A program made the translations under genes and the position numbers. The notes under the pieces were generated by a model. It was not told the origin of the DNA. It worked only from the letters and a program-made list of their open reading frames with translations, and searched no databases. A stretch of DNA of 5,620 bases from Burkholderiales bacterium (GTDB lineage Bacteria > Pseudomonadota > Gammaproteobacteria > Burkholderiales > Burkholderiaceae_C), in the NCBI GenBank assembly GCA_947448105.1, contig CANFNE010000171.1, forward strand, positions 1 to 5,620, given 5' to 3'. This document shows positions 1-5,046 of this stretch, piece by piece. The first letter of the stretch is position 1. Every line of letters begins with the position of its first letter.

Positions 1-308
1 CCCAGGATGCTCAGATTGATCTTGCCGCCGCGGATCATGGCAAAGCTCTCGTGGCTGCCAAAAATGCTCGATCCCTTGATGGTGGTCACGGTTTGTTTGC
101 CCGCGTTGATCAGGTCGGCGTCCACCGCGTCTTCGGTGGGAAACGGGCCGATGCCGAGCATGCCGTTTTCACTTTGCAGCCACACCTCTTTGTCGGCTGG
201 CACATGGTTGGCCACAAGGGTAGGAATGCCGATGCCGAGGTTCACGTAAAAACCGTCTTCCAGCTCTTGTGCGGCGCGTGCGGCCATTTGGTCTTGGGTC
301 CAGCTCAT
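1..308 (-). CDS. scoB: 3-oxoacid CoA-transferase subunit B (C-terminus beyond window)
   Basis: This is the beta subunit of a two-subunit CoA-transferase, which moves CoA from succinyl-CoA to acetoacetate (ScoAB) or to 3-oxoadipate (PcaIJ) in the cytoplasm. The 102 visible residues start MSWTQDQMAARAAQEL. They contain NLGIGIPTLVANH (about 23-35) and the family signature SENGMLGIGP, with Glu47 of SENG as the expected catalytic glutamate that forms the acyl-CoA thioester intermediate. The ATG at 306-308 is preceded by an AGGAG ribosome site (complement of 316-320) with 7-base spacing. That site lies inside the last codons of scoA, and only 2 bases separate the scoA stop from this start, so the two subunits are almost certainly co-transcribed and translationally coupled. 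The usual length is roughly 210-220 residues, so about half is missing off the left edge. Sequence alone does not cleanly separate ScoB from PcaJ or AtoA; I favour ScoB from the overall similarity of its partner. Confidence 0.93.
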   Translation of the reverse strand, partial: MSWTQDQMAARAAQELEDGFYVNLGIGIPTLVANHVPADKEVWLQSENGMLGIGPFPTEDAVDADLINAGKQTVTTIKGSSIFGSHESFAMIRGGKINLSIL

Positions 309-310
309 GG

Positions 311-1078
311 TCAAACTCCTGTTTTTTCGGTCTGCGCAGCACGGTCGTGCGGCGCTTCGGTCGGTGCCGCGTGGTCGCGCGGCGCTTCTGTAATCGTGCG
401 TTTCTCAATGCGTTTTTCCGGCGTGGCATTCAGCACAATGCGGTGCACATAAATGCCGGGCAAATGCACCTGGTCGGGCTCCATCGCGCCGGTCTCCACA
501 ATCTCTTCGACCTCCACCACCGTGATCTTGCCGGCCATGGCCACCGCCGGGTTGAAGTTGCGCGCGGTAAAGCGGAACTGCAAATTGCCCGACTTGTCCG
601 CCCGGTGTGCTTTGACCAGCGCCACGTCGGGCACCAGGGCACGCTCCATCACATAGGTTTCCCCGTCAAATTCGCGCAGCTCCTTGCCCTCGGCCACGAT
701 GGTTCCCACGCCGGTTTTGGTAAAAAACGCCGGAATACCCGCACCACCGGCGCGCAGCTTTTCAGCCAGCGTGCCTTGGGGCGTGAATTCAAGGGCGAGT
801 TCGCCCGCCAAATACTGGCGTTCAAACTCTTTGTTTTCGCCCACATAGCTGGAAATCATTTTCTTGATCTGGCGGGTCTCCAAGAGCTTGCCCAGGCCAA
901 AGCCGTCTACCCCGGCGTTGTTGGAAATAGCGGTCAGGTTTTGCGCGCCGCTGTCGCGCAGCGCGTCAATCAAGGCTTCAGGAATGCCGCACAAGCCAAA
1001 GCCGCCCACGGCGATCAACTGGTTGTCGTGCACGATGCCGTCAAGCGCGGCGGCGGCGCTGGGGAAAATTTTGTTCAC
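311..1078 (-). CDS. scoA: 3-oxoacid CoA-transferase subunit A, with extended C-terminal tail
   Basis: This is the alpha subunit of the same CoA-transferase, 255 residues. The N-terminal CoA-binding glycine motif is VGGFGLCGIPEALIDAL (24-40). It is followed by ISNNAGVDGFGLG (51-63), the signature ENKEFERQYLAGELALEFTP (81-100) and QGTLAEKLRAGGAGIPAFFT (101-120), and near the end DQVHLPGIYVHRIV (202-215). The start is a GTG (complement of 1076-1078) with a good GGAGA ribosome site 8 bases upstream, and it gives the conserved N-terminus MNKIFPSAAAAL. From memory, homologues end soon after EKRIEKRT, at about 230 residues. Here the frame continues for roughly 25 more residues, made largely of a 10-residue repeat (TEAPRDHAAP then TEAPHDRAAQ). 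The core is intact, so the enzyme should be active. The gene is read divergently from the PAS-LuxR gene, with a palindrome between them. PcaI is the main alternative; substrate choice cannot be settled from sequence. Confidence 0.95.
   Translation of the reverse strand: MNKIFPSAAAALDGIVHDNQLIAVGGFGLCGIPEALIDALRDSGAQNLTAISNNAGVDGFGLGKLLETRQIKKMISSYVGENKEFERQYLAGELALEFTPQGTLAEKLRAGGAGIPAFFTKTGVGTIVAEGKELREFDGETYVMERALVPDVALVKAHRADKSGNLQFRFTARNFNPAVAMAGKITVVEVEEIVETGAMEPDQVHLPGIYVHRIVLNATPEKRIEKRTITEAPRDHAAPTEAPHDRAAQTEKTGV
332..391 (-). repeat. Two-copy 30-bp tandem repeat in the 3' end of scoA
   Basis: Two adjacent 30-base units (332-361 and 362-391) match at 23 of 30 positions and share the block GGTCG-GCGGCGCTTC. 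In the scoA frame they encode residues 230-239 (TEAPRDHAAP) and 240-249 (TEAPHDRAAQ), followed by a partial third unit beginning TEK. The period is a multiple of three, so the repeat keeps the frame and lengthens the ScoA tail. The tail is rich in charged residues, alanine and proline and is probably disordered. Confidence 0.8.
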
Positions 1079-1086
1079 TGCGCAAA

Positions 1087-1091
1087 TCTCC
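1087..1091 (-). promoter_or_regulatory. Ribosome binding site fixing the GTG start of scoA
   Basis: The complement reads GGAGA and lies 8 bases before the GTG at 1078-1076. No ATG gives the conserved MNKIFPSAAAAL N-terminus, so this site supports the GTG start. Confidence 0.75.
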
Positions 1092-1124
1092 GGTGGTTCA
1101 GACTAAGGGACAAACACCAACGAT

Positions 1125-1146
1125 ACTACCTATGCGCATACGTAGT
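1125..1146. promoter_or_regulatory. 22-bp near-perfect palindrome, candidate operator between scoA and the PAS-LuxR gene
   Basis: The site consists of ACTAC, one C, the perfect 10-base palindrome TATGCGCATA (1131-1140), one C, then GTAGT; 20 of its 22 positions are symmetric. A further CGTAG at 1151-1155 repeats CGTAG at 1141-1145 exactly 10 bases on, one helical turn away. The half-site TACCTAT (1127-1133) fits the TACYYMT heptamer known for NarL-type LuxR-family regulators, and ATACGTA (1138-1144) fits its inverse at 6 of 7 positions. The spacing is 4 bases, not the usual 2 of NarL/NarP sites. The centre lies about 57 bases before the scoA GTG and 67 bases before the regulator ATG, a reasonable position for an activator site on the scoAB promoter. 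The rest of the 124-base intergenic region (1079-1202) shows no convincing -35/-10 pair. Binding by the adjacent regulator is inference. Confidence 0.6.
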
Positions 1147-1202
1147 TTTTCGTAGCGCGTTAACCCTGCCCCGCCCTCCCCACTCCCACCGGCCTTCGCA
1201 CC

Positions 1203-1757
1203 ATGGACATCGATTACCGCCTGGCGTTTGACATGGCCCCTGTGGGCCTGGTGCTCTCGCGCAACCGCACCATTCAGGATTGCAACCAGCGCGTTTGCGA
1301 AATTTTTGGCGCCGCGCGCGAACAGTTGCTGGGCCAGAGTTTTCAGGTGCTGTACCCCAGCGCAGACGAGTTTGAACGCACCGGCGCGCGCATTGCGCCC
1401 ATCCTCAACCGCAGCGGCAGCTACGCCGACAACCGCATCATGCGCCGCCTGGACGGCCGCTTCAAAGGCGAAGCCTTCTGGTGCCACGTAACCGGCCGCG
1501 CCCTGAACCGCGACGCGCCGCATGAGGCTGGCATCTGGAGTTTTGAAGATTTAAGCGAGCACCGCCCGGTCAAAGCCGAACTCACCGCCCGCGAACGCGA
1601 AGTCGCCGCGCACCTGATGCAGGGCCTGACCTCCAAGCACATCGGCCGCGCACTGACTATTAGCCACCGCACGGTCGAGATTTACCGCGCCCGCCTGATG
1701 CGCAAATACCAGGCCTCCACCACCGCCGACCTGGTGCAAAAACTGATGTCGGGTTGA
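1203..1757 (+). CDS. PAS domain plus LuxR-type HTH transcriptional regulator
   Basis: This 184-residue cytoplasmic regulator has one N-terminal PAS domain (about 5-120: AFDMAPVGLVLSRNRTIQDCN at the start, GIWSFEDLSEHRPV at the end). A C-terminal LuxR/GerE helix-turn-helix follows (about 126-182: LTAREREVAAHLMQGLTSKHI, then LTISHRTVEIYRARLMRKY with the recognition helix near 154-168). There is no receiver domain with a phospho-acceptor aspartate, so it is not a classical response regulator; the PAS domain probably senses a small ligand or redox state. The ATG at 1203 is the only start: an in-frame TAA lies at 1161-1163 with no ATG, GTG or TTG between. The ribosome site is weak. The gene is transcribed away from scoAB across a region holding a strong palindrome, the usual arrangement for a local regulator that controls both itself and the divergent operon. 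The inducer is unknown; acetoacetate or a related ketoacid is a guess from context. Confidence 0.9.
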   Translation: MDIDYRLAFDMAPVGLVLSRNRTIQDCNQRVCEIFGAAREQLLGQSFQVLYPSADEFERTGARIAPILNRSGSYADNRIMRRLDGRFKGEAFWCHVTGRALNRDAPHEAGIWSFEDLSEHRPVKAELTAREREVAAHLMQGLTSKHIGRALTISHRTVEIYRARLMRKYQASTTADLVQKLMSG

Positions 1758-1820
1758 GTTCTGACGCCCAACCGCCAGCCAGAGCCCGACAATCGCCCCT
1801 CACTTCCATTCGAGTCCGCA

Positions 1821-2072
1821 ATGCCCCAAACCCCAAGCACCCCGCAGTCGCTGCCCGACGCACTCCACGACGCCGCCCAGCGCCTGACCGAACTCGAAAT
1901 CAAAGCCAGCTTTGCCGAAGACCTGCTCGACAAACTCGACCAGATCGTCATCCGCCAGCAAACCCAAATCAACGCACTCATCAGCGAAGTGCTGCACCTG
2001 CGCCAGCAGGCTTCCGATCCGCAGGCGCCGGGGCAGCGCAATCTGCGGGATGAATTGCCGCCGCATTATTGA
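1821..2072 (+). CDS. slyX: SlyX family protein
   Basis: This is a small 83-residue protein. Residues about 12-64 form an amphipathic helix with heptad-like spacing of leucine, isoleucine and alanine (RLTELEIKASFAEDLLDKLD, then QIVIRQQTQINALISEVLHL), predicted as a coiled coil. It ends DELPPHY, and PPHY is the characteristic C-terminus of SlyX. The molecular function of SlyX is not established; its name comes from proximity to slyD in Escherichia coli. The length is slightly above the usual 70-75 residues because of a short N-terminal stretch (MPQTPSTPQSLPD). The gene lies 63 bases after the PAS-LuxR gene on the same strand and could share its transcript. It converges on pcaC with 36 bases between stops, where I see no clear terminator. 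There is a weak GAG-type ribosome site at 1811-1813. Confidence 0.88.
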   Translation: MPQTPSTPQSLPDALHDAAQRLTELEIKASFAEDLLDKLDQIVIRQQTQINALISEVLHLRQQASDPQAPGQRNLRDELPPHY

Positions 2073-2108
2073 ATTCAGACTGGCGAGCAGCCAATGCGCG
2101 CAAACCGC

Positions 2109-2486
2109 TCAATCTTTGCCCAAGCCCGCCAACACCTCATTCGCGCTGCGAAACGCCTCTACCGCGGTGGGCACGCCGCAGTAGACCGCGGCGTGCAGCA
2201 GCACTTCCTGGATTTCGGCCTGGGTCGCGCCGTTGTTCAGGGCGCCGCGCACATGGCCTTTGAGTTCGTTTTGTTTGCCCAAGGCGGTCAGCATGGCCAC
2301 GGTGATCAGGCTGCGGGTTTTCAGGTCCAGGCCGGGGCGCTGCCAGACGTCGCCCCAGGCGGCGCGGGTAATGTGGTCCTGGATGGGCTGGGTGAAAGGC
2401 GTGACATTGCCCAGGGCGTTGGCTACAAAGTCTTCGCCCATCACGGCTTTGCGGGTGGCCAGGCCTTGGTCGTAGGCGGATTGCAT
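2109..2486 (-). CDS. pcaC: 4-carboxymuconolactone decarboxylase (PcaC family)
   Basis: PcaC converts gamma-carboxymuconolactone to beta-ketoadipate enol-lactone in the protocatechuate branch of the beta-ketoadipate pathway. The protein has 125 residues, the usual size. Family blocks visible are NVTPFTQPIQDHITRAAWGD (27-46), VWQRPGLDLKTRSLITVAML (47-66), ELKGHVRGALNNGATQAEIQ (74-93) and EVLLHAAVYCGVPTAVEAF (94-112). There is a single cysteine (Cys103) and no CxxC, so this is the decarboxylase type and not a peroxidase type. The ATG (complement of 2484-2486) has a strong AGAGGA ribosome site 8-10 bases upstream. The gene is divergent from an AhpD-like gene of the same superfamily and convergent with slyX. 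No other pca gene is visible except the possible CoA-transferase about 1 kb away, which would act two steps downstream if it is PcaIJ. Orphan members of this family are common, so the physiological substrate is less certain than the family. Confidence 0.88.
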   Translation of the reverse strand: MQSAYDQGLATRKAVMGEDFVANALGNVTPFTQPIQDHITRAAWGDVWQRPGLDLKTRSLITVAMLTALGKQNELKGHVRGALNNGATQAEIQEVLLHAAVYCGVPTAVEAFRSANEVLAGLGKD

Positions 2487-2524
2487 AGGGGGTTTCCTCT
2501 CGGGTGTGGATCAAAAGGCCACAG

Positions 2525-2530
2525 CATAAT
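2525..2530 (+). promoter_or_regulatory. Weak candidate -10 element for the AhpD-like/ggt unit
   Basis: CATAAT resembles the sigma-70 -10 consensus TATAAT with one mismatch and sits 30 bases before the ATG at 2561, inside the 74-base divergent region 2487-2560. I see no good -35 hexamer 16-18 bases upstream, so this is only a candidate. No inverted repeat or terminator is evident in the rest of this intergenic region. Confidence 0.25.
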
Positions 2531-2548
2531 GAAACAAACCATCCACCC

Positions 2549-2552
2549 AGGA
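2549..2552 (+). promoter_or_regulatory. Ribosome binding site deciding the start of the AhpD-like gene
   Basis: AGGA lies 8 bases before the ATG at 2561. The frame is also open from an upstream ATG at 2504, but that ATG lacks such a site and would add 19 residues (MWIKRPQHNETNHPPRTRP) that do not look like a folded extension, a signal peptide or conserved family sequence. Confidence 0.65.
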
Positions 2553-2560
2553 CCCGCCCC

Positions 2561-3133
2561 ATGAGCCGCTTTCCCCTGCCCGACCTCAACACCCTGCCCG
2601 AAGACCTGCGCGCCAAGATTTTGGAAGTGCAAGAAAAGTCGGGCTTTGTGCCCAACGTCTTTTTGGCTTTTGCGCGGCGCCCGGCCGAGTGGCGCGCGTT
2701 TTTCGCCTACCACGACGCACTGATGCTGCGCGAGGAATCGAGCCTGACCAAAGGCGAGCGCGAGATGATCATCACCACCACCAGCGCGGCCAACCACTGC
2801 CTGTATTGCGTGGTGGCGCATGGTGCAATTTTGCGTATTTACGAGAAAAAGCCGCTGGTGGCCGACCAGGTGGCCATCAACTACCGCAAGGCCGACATCA
2901 CGCCGCGCCAGCGCGCCATGCTGGACTTTGCTATGAAAGTCTGCCTGGAGAGCCACACCGTGGGTGACGCCGACTTTGAGGCCCTGCACGCCCACGGCTT
3001 TGACGACGAGGACATCTGGGATATTGCCGGCATTACCGCGTTTTTCGGCCTGTCCAACCGCATGGCCAACGCCACCGGCATGGTGCCCAACCCCGAGTTC
3101 TACATGCTGGGACGCGCACCACGGCAAAAATAA
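2561..3133 (+). CDS. AhpD-like peroxidase-related protein (carboxymuconolactone decarboxylase superfamily)
   Basis: This 190-residue protein belongs to the group usually named uncharacterized peroxidase-related enzyme. The AhpD signature E-x11-C-x2-C-x3-H is complete: Glu68, Cys80, Cys83 and His87, within EREMIITTTSAANHC and LYCVVAHG. In AhpD these residues form a thiol-disulfide relay that reduces peroxides, so a cytoplasmic alkylhydroperoxidase-like activity is expected; the true partner and substrate are unknown. Other family features are the N-terminal LPEDLRAKILEVQEKSGFVP (12-31, the last residues leading into NVFLAFARRP) and the C-terminal IWDIAGITAFFGLSNRMANA (152-171). I chose the ATG at 2561 because of the AGGA site 8 bases upstream and the typical MSRFPLPDLNTLP start. 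Its TAA stop (3131-3133) shares one base with the ATG of the next gene, so the two are probably translated together. It stands back to back with pcaC, a distant relative lacking the CxxC. Confidence 0.88.
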   Translation: MSRFPLPDLNTLPEDLRAKILEVQEKSGFVPNVFLAFARRPAEWRAFFAYHDALMLREESSLTKGEREMIITTTSAANHCLYCVVAHGAILRIYEKKPLVADQVAINYRKADITPRQRAMLDFAMKVCLESHTVGDADFEALHAHGFDDEDIWDIAGITAFFGLSNRMANATGMVPNPEFYMLGRAPRQK

Positions 3134-5004
3134 TGCGGCCCGACACCCGCAAGCGCCACGGCTTGCACATGCTGCCAAAGCAGCGCTTAAGCCGCTGGAC
3201 TTGCGCGCTGATCGCCATGGCGCTGGCCAGCACCGCAACCCTGCCCTTGGCGCAAACCGCGCCCGCCCAGCCCGAAGCCGCCAGCGCCACGCAGACCAAA
3301 CCCGGCTGGGCCACGCACCACTTTGCCGTCGCCGCCGCCAACCCACTGGCCACCCAGGCTGGCTACACCATGCTGCGCGCCGGGGGCAGCGCGGTGGACG
3401 CGGCCATTGCGGTGCAAATGGTGCTGGCGCTGGTCGAGCCGCAAAGCAGCGGCATTGGCGGCGGCGCGTTTTTGCTGCACTTTGACGGCAAAACCACGCA
3501 AGCCTTTGATGGCCGCGAAACCGCGCCCGCTGCCGCCACGCCCGGGCTCTTCCTCCAGTCCAATGGCCAGCCCATGGCGATGCGCCAGGCCATGGTGGGC
3601 GGGCGCTCAGTGGGCGCGCCGGGCGTGGTGCCCATGCTGGCGCTGGCCCACCGCCAGCACGGCAAGCTTCCCTGGGCGCAGCTGTTTGCCCCGGCTATCG
3701 CACTGGCAAACCAGGGCTTTGCCATCAGCCCACGCATGGCCACGCTGCTCGCTGCCGAGTCCGCCCTCCAAACCGACCCGGTGGCCGCCCGCTATTTCTT
3801 TGATGCCAGCGGCCAGCCCTGGCCTGCGGGCCACCTCTTGCGCAACCCCGAACTGGCCGCTGTGCTGCAGCGCATCGCCAACGAAGGGCCGAGTGCGCTC
3901 ACGCACGGCGAGGTAGCGCAGGCCATTGCCACCAAGGTGCTAGGCCACCCCAGCAACCCCGGAAGTCTGTCGCTGGACGATCTGGCCGCTTACCAGCCGG
4001 TCGAACGTGCGCCCTTGTGCATGAACTACCGGGTTGTGCAGGCGCCAGCGCGTAACTACCGCTTGTGCGGCATGCCGCCGCCGAGCTCGGGCATGCTCGC
4101 CGTGGGCCAAATTTTGGGCACGCTGGCGCACACGCCCGCCGCCGACTTACCCGTTCGCGACGCGCAGCCCGGTGCCGATTGGCTGCACCTGTACACCGAG
4201 GCCGCGCGCCTGGCCTTTGCAGACCGCGCCCAGTACGTGGCTGACCCGCAATTTGTAAGCGCCCCGGCAGGCGACTGGGCCCGTTTGCTGGATGCGCCCT
4301 ACCTGGCCCAGCGCGCTGCGCTGATGGACGTCCGCGGCCCGCGCATGCCAAGTGCCGTGCCCGGCACGCCCGGTCTGCCCGGTGCGCAGCAAAGCAGCTA
4401 CGCCCCCATGGCCGCGCAAACCGAACACGGCACCTCGCACATCTCAGTGGTTGACAGTTTTGGCAACGCCCTGGCCATGACCACCACCATCGAAGACGGC
4501 TGGGGCGCGCGCCTCATGGTCAACCGGGGTTTGGGGCTGGAGGGTGGCTTTTTGCTTAACAACCAGCTCACCGACTTCAGCTTTGCGCCTGCGGGCGCTG
4601 ACGGCAGGCCCGTGGCCAACCGGGTGCAGCCGGGCAAGCGCCCGCGCTCGTCCATGTCGCCCACCCTGGTGTTTGACGCCGACACCGGCGAACTGCTGGC
4701 CAGCGCAGGCAGCCCGGGCGGTGCATTCATCATCCACTTCACCGCCAAAACCTTGTACGGCATGCTGCACTGGGGCCAAAACGCCCAGGACGCCATTGAC
4801 CTGCCCAACTTCGGCGCCATGGACGATCTGCTGATTTTGGAAAAAGGCCGCTTCACTGCCACCACCGCCAATGCGCTGCGTGCGCGCGGCCACACGGTGG
4901 TGGAAGCGCCGCTGCCCAGCGGCCTGCAAGCCATTGCCCGCACGCCCGAAGGTTGGTTTGGCGGAGCCGATCCCCGGCGTGAGGGCGTGGTGCTGGGCGA
5001 CTAA
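3133..5004 (+). CDS. ggt: Exported gamma-glutamyltranspeptidase-family hydrolase
   Basis: This 623-residue N-terminal nucleophile hydrolase would cleave gamma-glutamyl bonds, for example in glutathione, in the periplasm. A signal peptide is visible: basic start (RKRHG, KQRLSR), hydrophobic stretch about 22-38, likely cleavage after Ala40 (LPLA before QTAPA). An in-frame ATG at 3169 (Met13) would give a more usual signal length and cannot be excluded. Large-subunit landmarks are AGGSAVDAAIA (83-93), EPQSSGIGGGAF (102-113) and DGRETAP (126-132), with Arg128 matching the substrate-carboxylate arginine. Self-cleavage is expected before Thr434 in EHGTSHISVVD, giving about 393- and 190-residue subunits. 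Small-subunit landmarks are LLNNQLTDFSF (474-484), PGKRPRSSMSPTLVF (500-514) and GSPGGAF (526-532). It departs from classical Ggt in the loop after the nucleophile: TIEDGWGAR has Glu454 where the Escherichia coli enzyme has an asparagine, and the following loop is about 5 residues longer. A related gamma-glutamyl or acylase-type hydrolase is therefore possible. It is coupled to the AhpD-like gene by a TAATG overlap. Confidence 0.9.
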   Translation: MRPDTRKRHGLHMLPKQRLSRWTCALIAMALASTATLPLAQTAPAQPEAASATQTKPGWATHHFAVAAANPLATQAGYTMLRAGGSAVDAAIAVQMVLALVEPQSSGIGGGAFLLHFDGKTTQAFDGRETAPAAATPGLFLQSNGQPMAMRQAMVGGRSVGAPGVVPMLALAHRQHGKLPWAQLFAPAIALANQGFAISPRMATLLAAESALQTDPVAARYFFDASGQPWPAGHLLRNPELAAVLQRIANEGPSALTHGEVAQAIATKVLGHPSNPGSLSLDDLAAYQPVERAPLCMNYRVVQAPARNYRLCGMPPPSSGMLAVGQILGTLAHTPAADLPVRDAQPGADWLHLYTEAARLAFADRAQYVADPQFVSAPAGDWARLLDAPYLAQRAALMDVRGPRMPSAVPGTPGLPGAQQSSYAPMAAQTEHGTSHISVVDSFGNALAMTTTIEDGWGARLMVNRGLGLEGGFLLNNQLTDFSFAPAGADGRPVANRVQPGKRPRSSMSPTLVFDADTGELLASAGSPGGAFIIHFTAKTLYGMLHWGQNAQDAIDLPNFGAMDDLLILEKGRFTATTANALRARGHTVVEAPLPSGLQAIARTPEGWFGGADPRREGVVLGD

Positions 5005-5034
5005 AGCCCGCGCCGCCGCGAAAAAGCGGACTTC

Positions 5035-5040
5035 TACAAT
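5035..5040 (+). promoter_or_regulatory. Candidate -10 hexamer immediately upstream of dnaG
   Basis: TACAAT matches the sigma-70 -10 consensus at 5 of 6 positions and ends 6 bases before the dnaG ATG. Standard geometry would place the transcription start at or next to the A of that ATG. No matching -35 hexamer is seen; the region around 5011-5020 is all G and C, and there is no extended -10 TG. It is therefore weak as a promoter on its own. Confidence 0.3.
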
Positions 5041-5046
5041 GGGCGG

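Noticed and set aside
269..1231. 320-codon plus-strand open frame lying opposite scoA
   Set aside because: It is antisense to a clearly recognised CoA-transferase gene, its translation is rich in His, Arg and Ala with no family motif, and long shadow frames are expected at this GC content.
1758..1820. Gap between the PAS-LuxR gene and slyX, inspected for a promoter or terminator
   Set aside because: No -10/-35 pair, no stable hairpin and no small coding frame with a ribosome site could be supported.
2081..2093. Small hairpin TGGC-GAGCA-GCCA between the convergent slyX and pcaC stops, considered as a bidirectional terminator
   Set aside because: The stem is only 4 base pairs and there is no T tract on either side.
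2504..2560. Upstream in-frame start adding 19 residues to the AhpD-like protein
   Set aside because: The ATG at 2561 has a properly spaced AGGA and a family-typical N-terminus; the extra residues are neither a signal peptide nor conserved-looking.
2441..3346. 301-codon minus-strand open frame opposite the AhpD-like gene
   Set aside because: It covers parts of three genes on the other strand, has low-complexity composition and no ribosome site or recognisable domain; it is a GC-driven shadow.
5014..5029. Hairpin CCGC-GAAAAA-GCGG between ggt and dnaG, considered as a terminator
   Set aside because: The stem is about 4 base pairs, is not followed by a run of T, and falls in a GC-rich stretch where short inverted matches are common.
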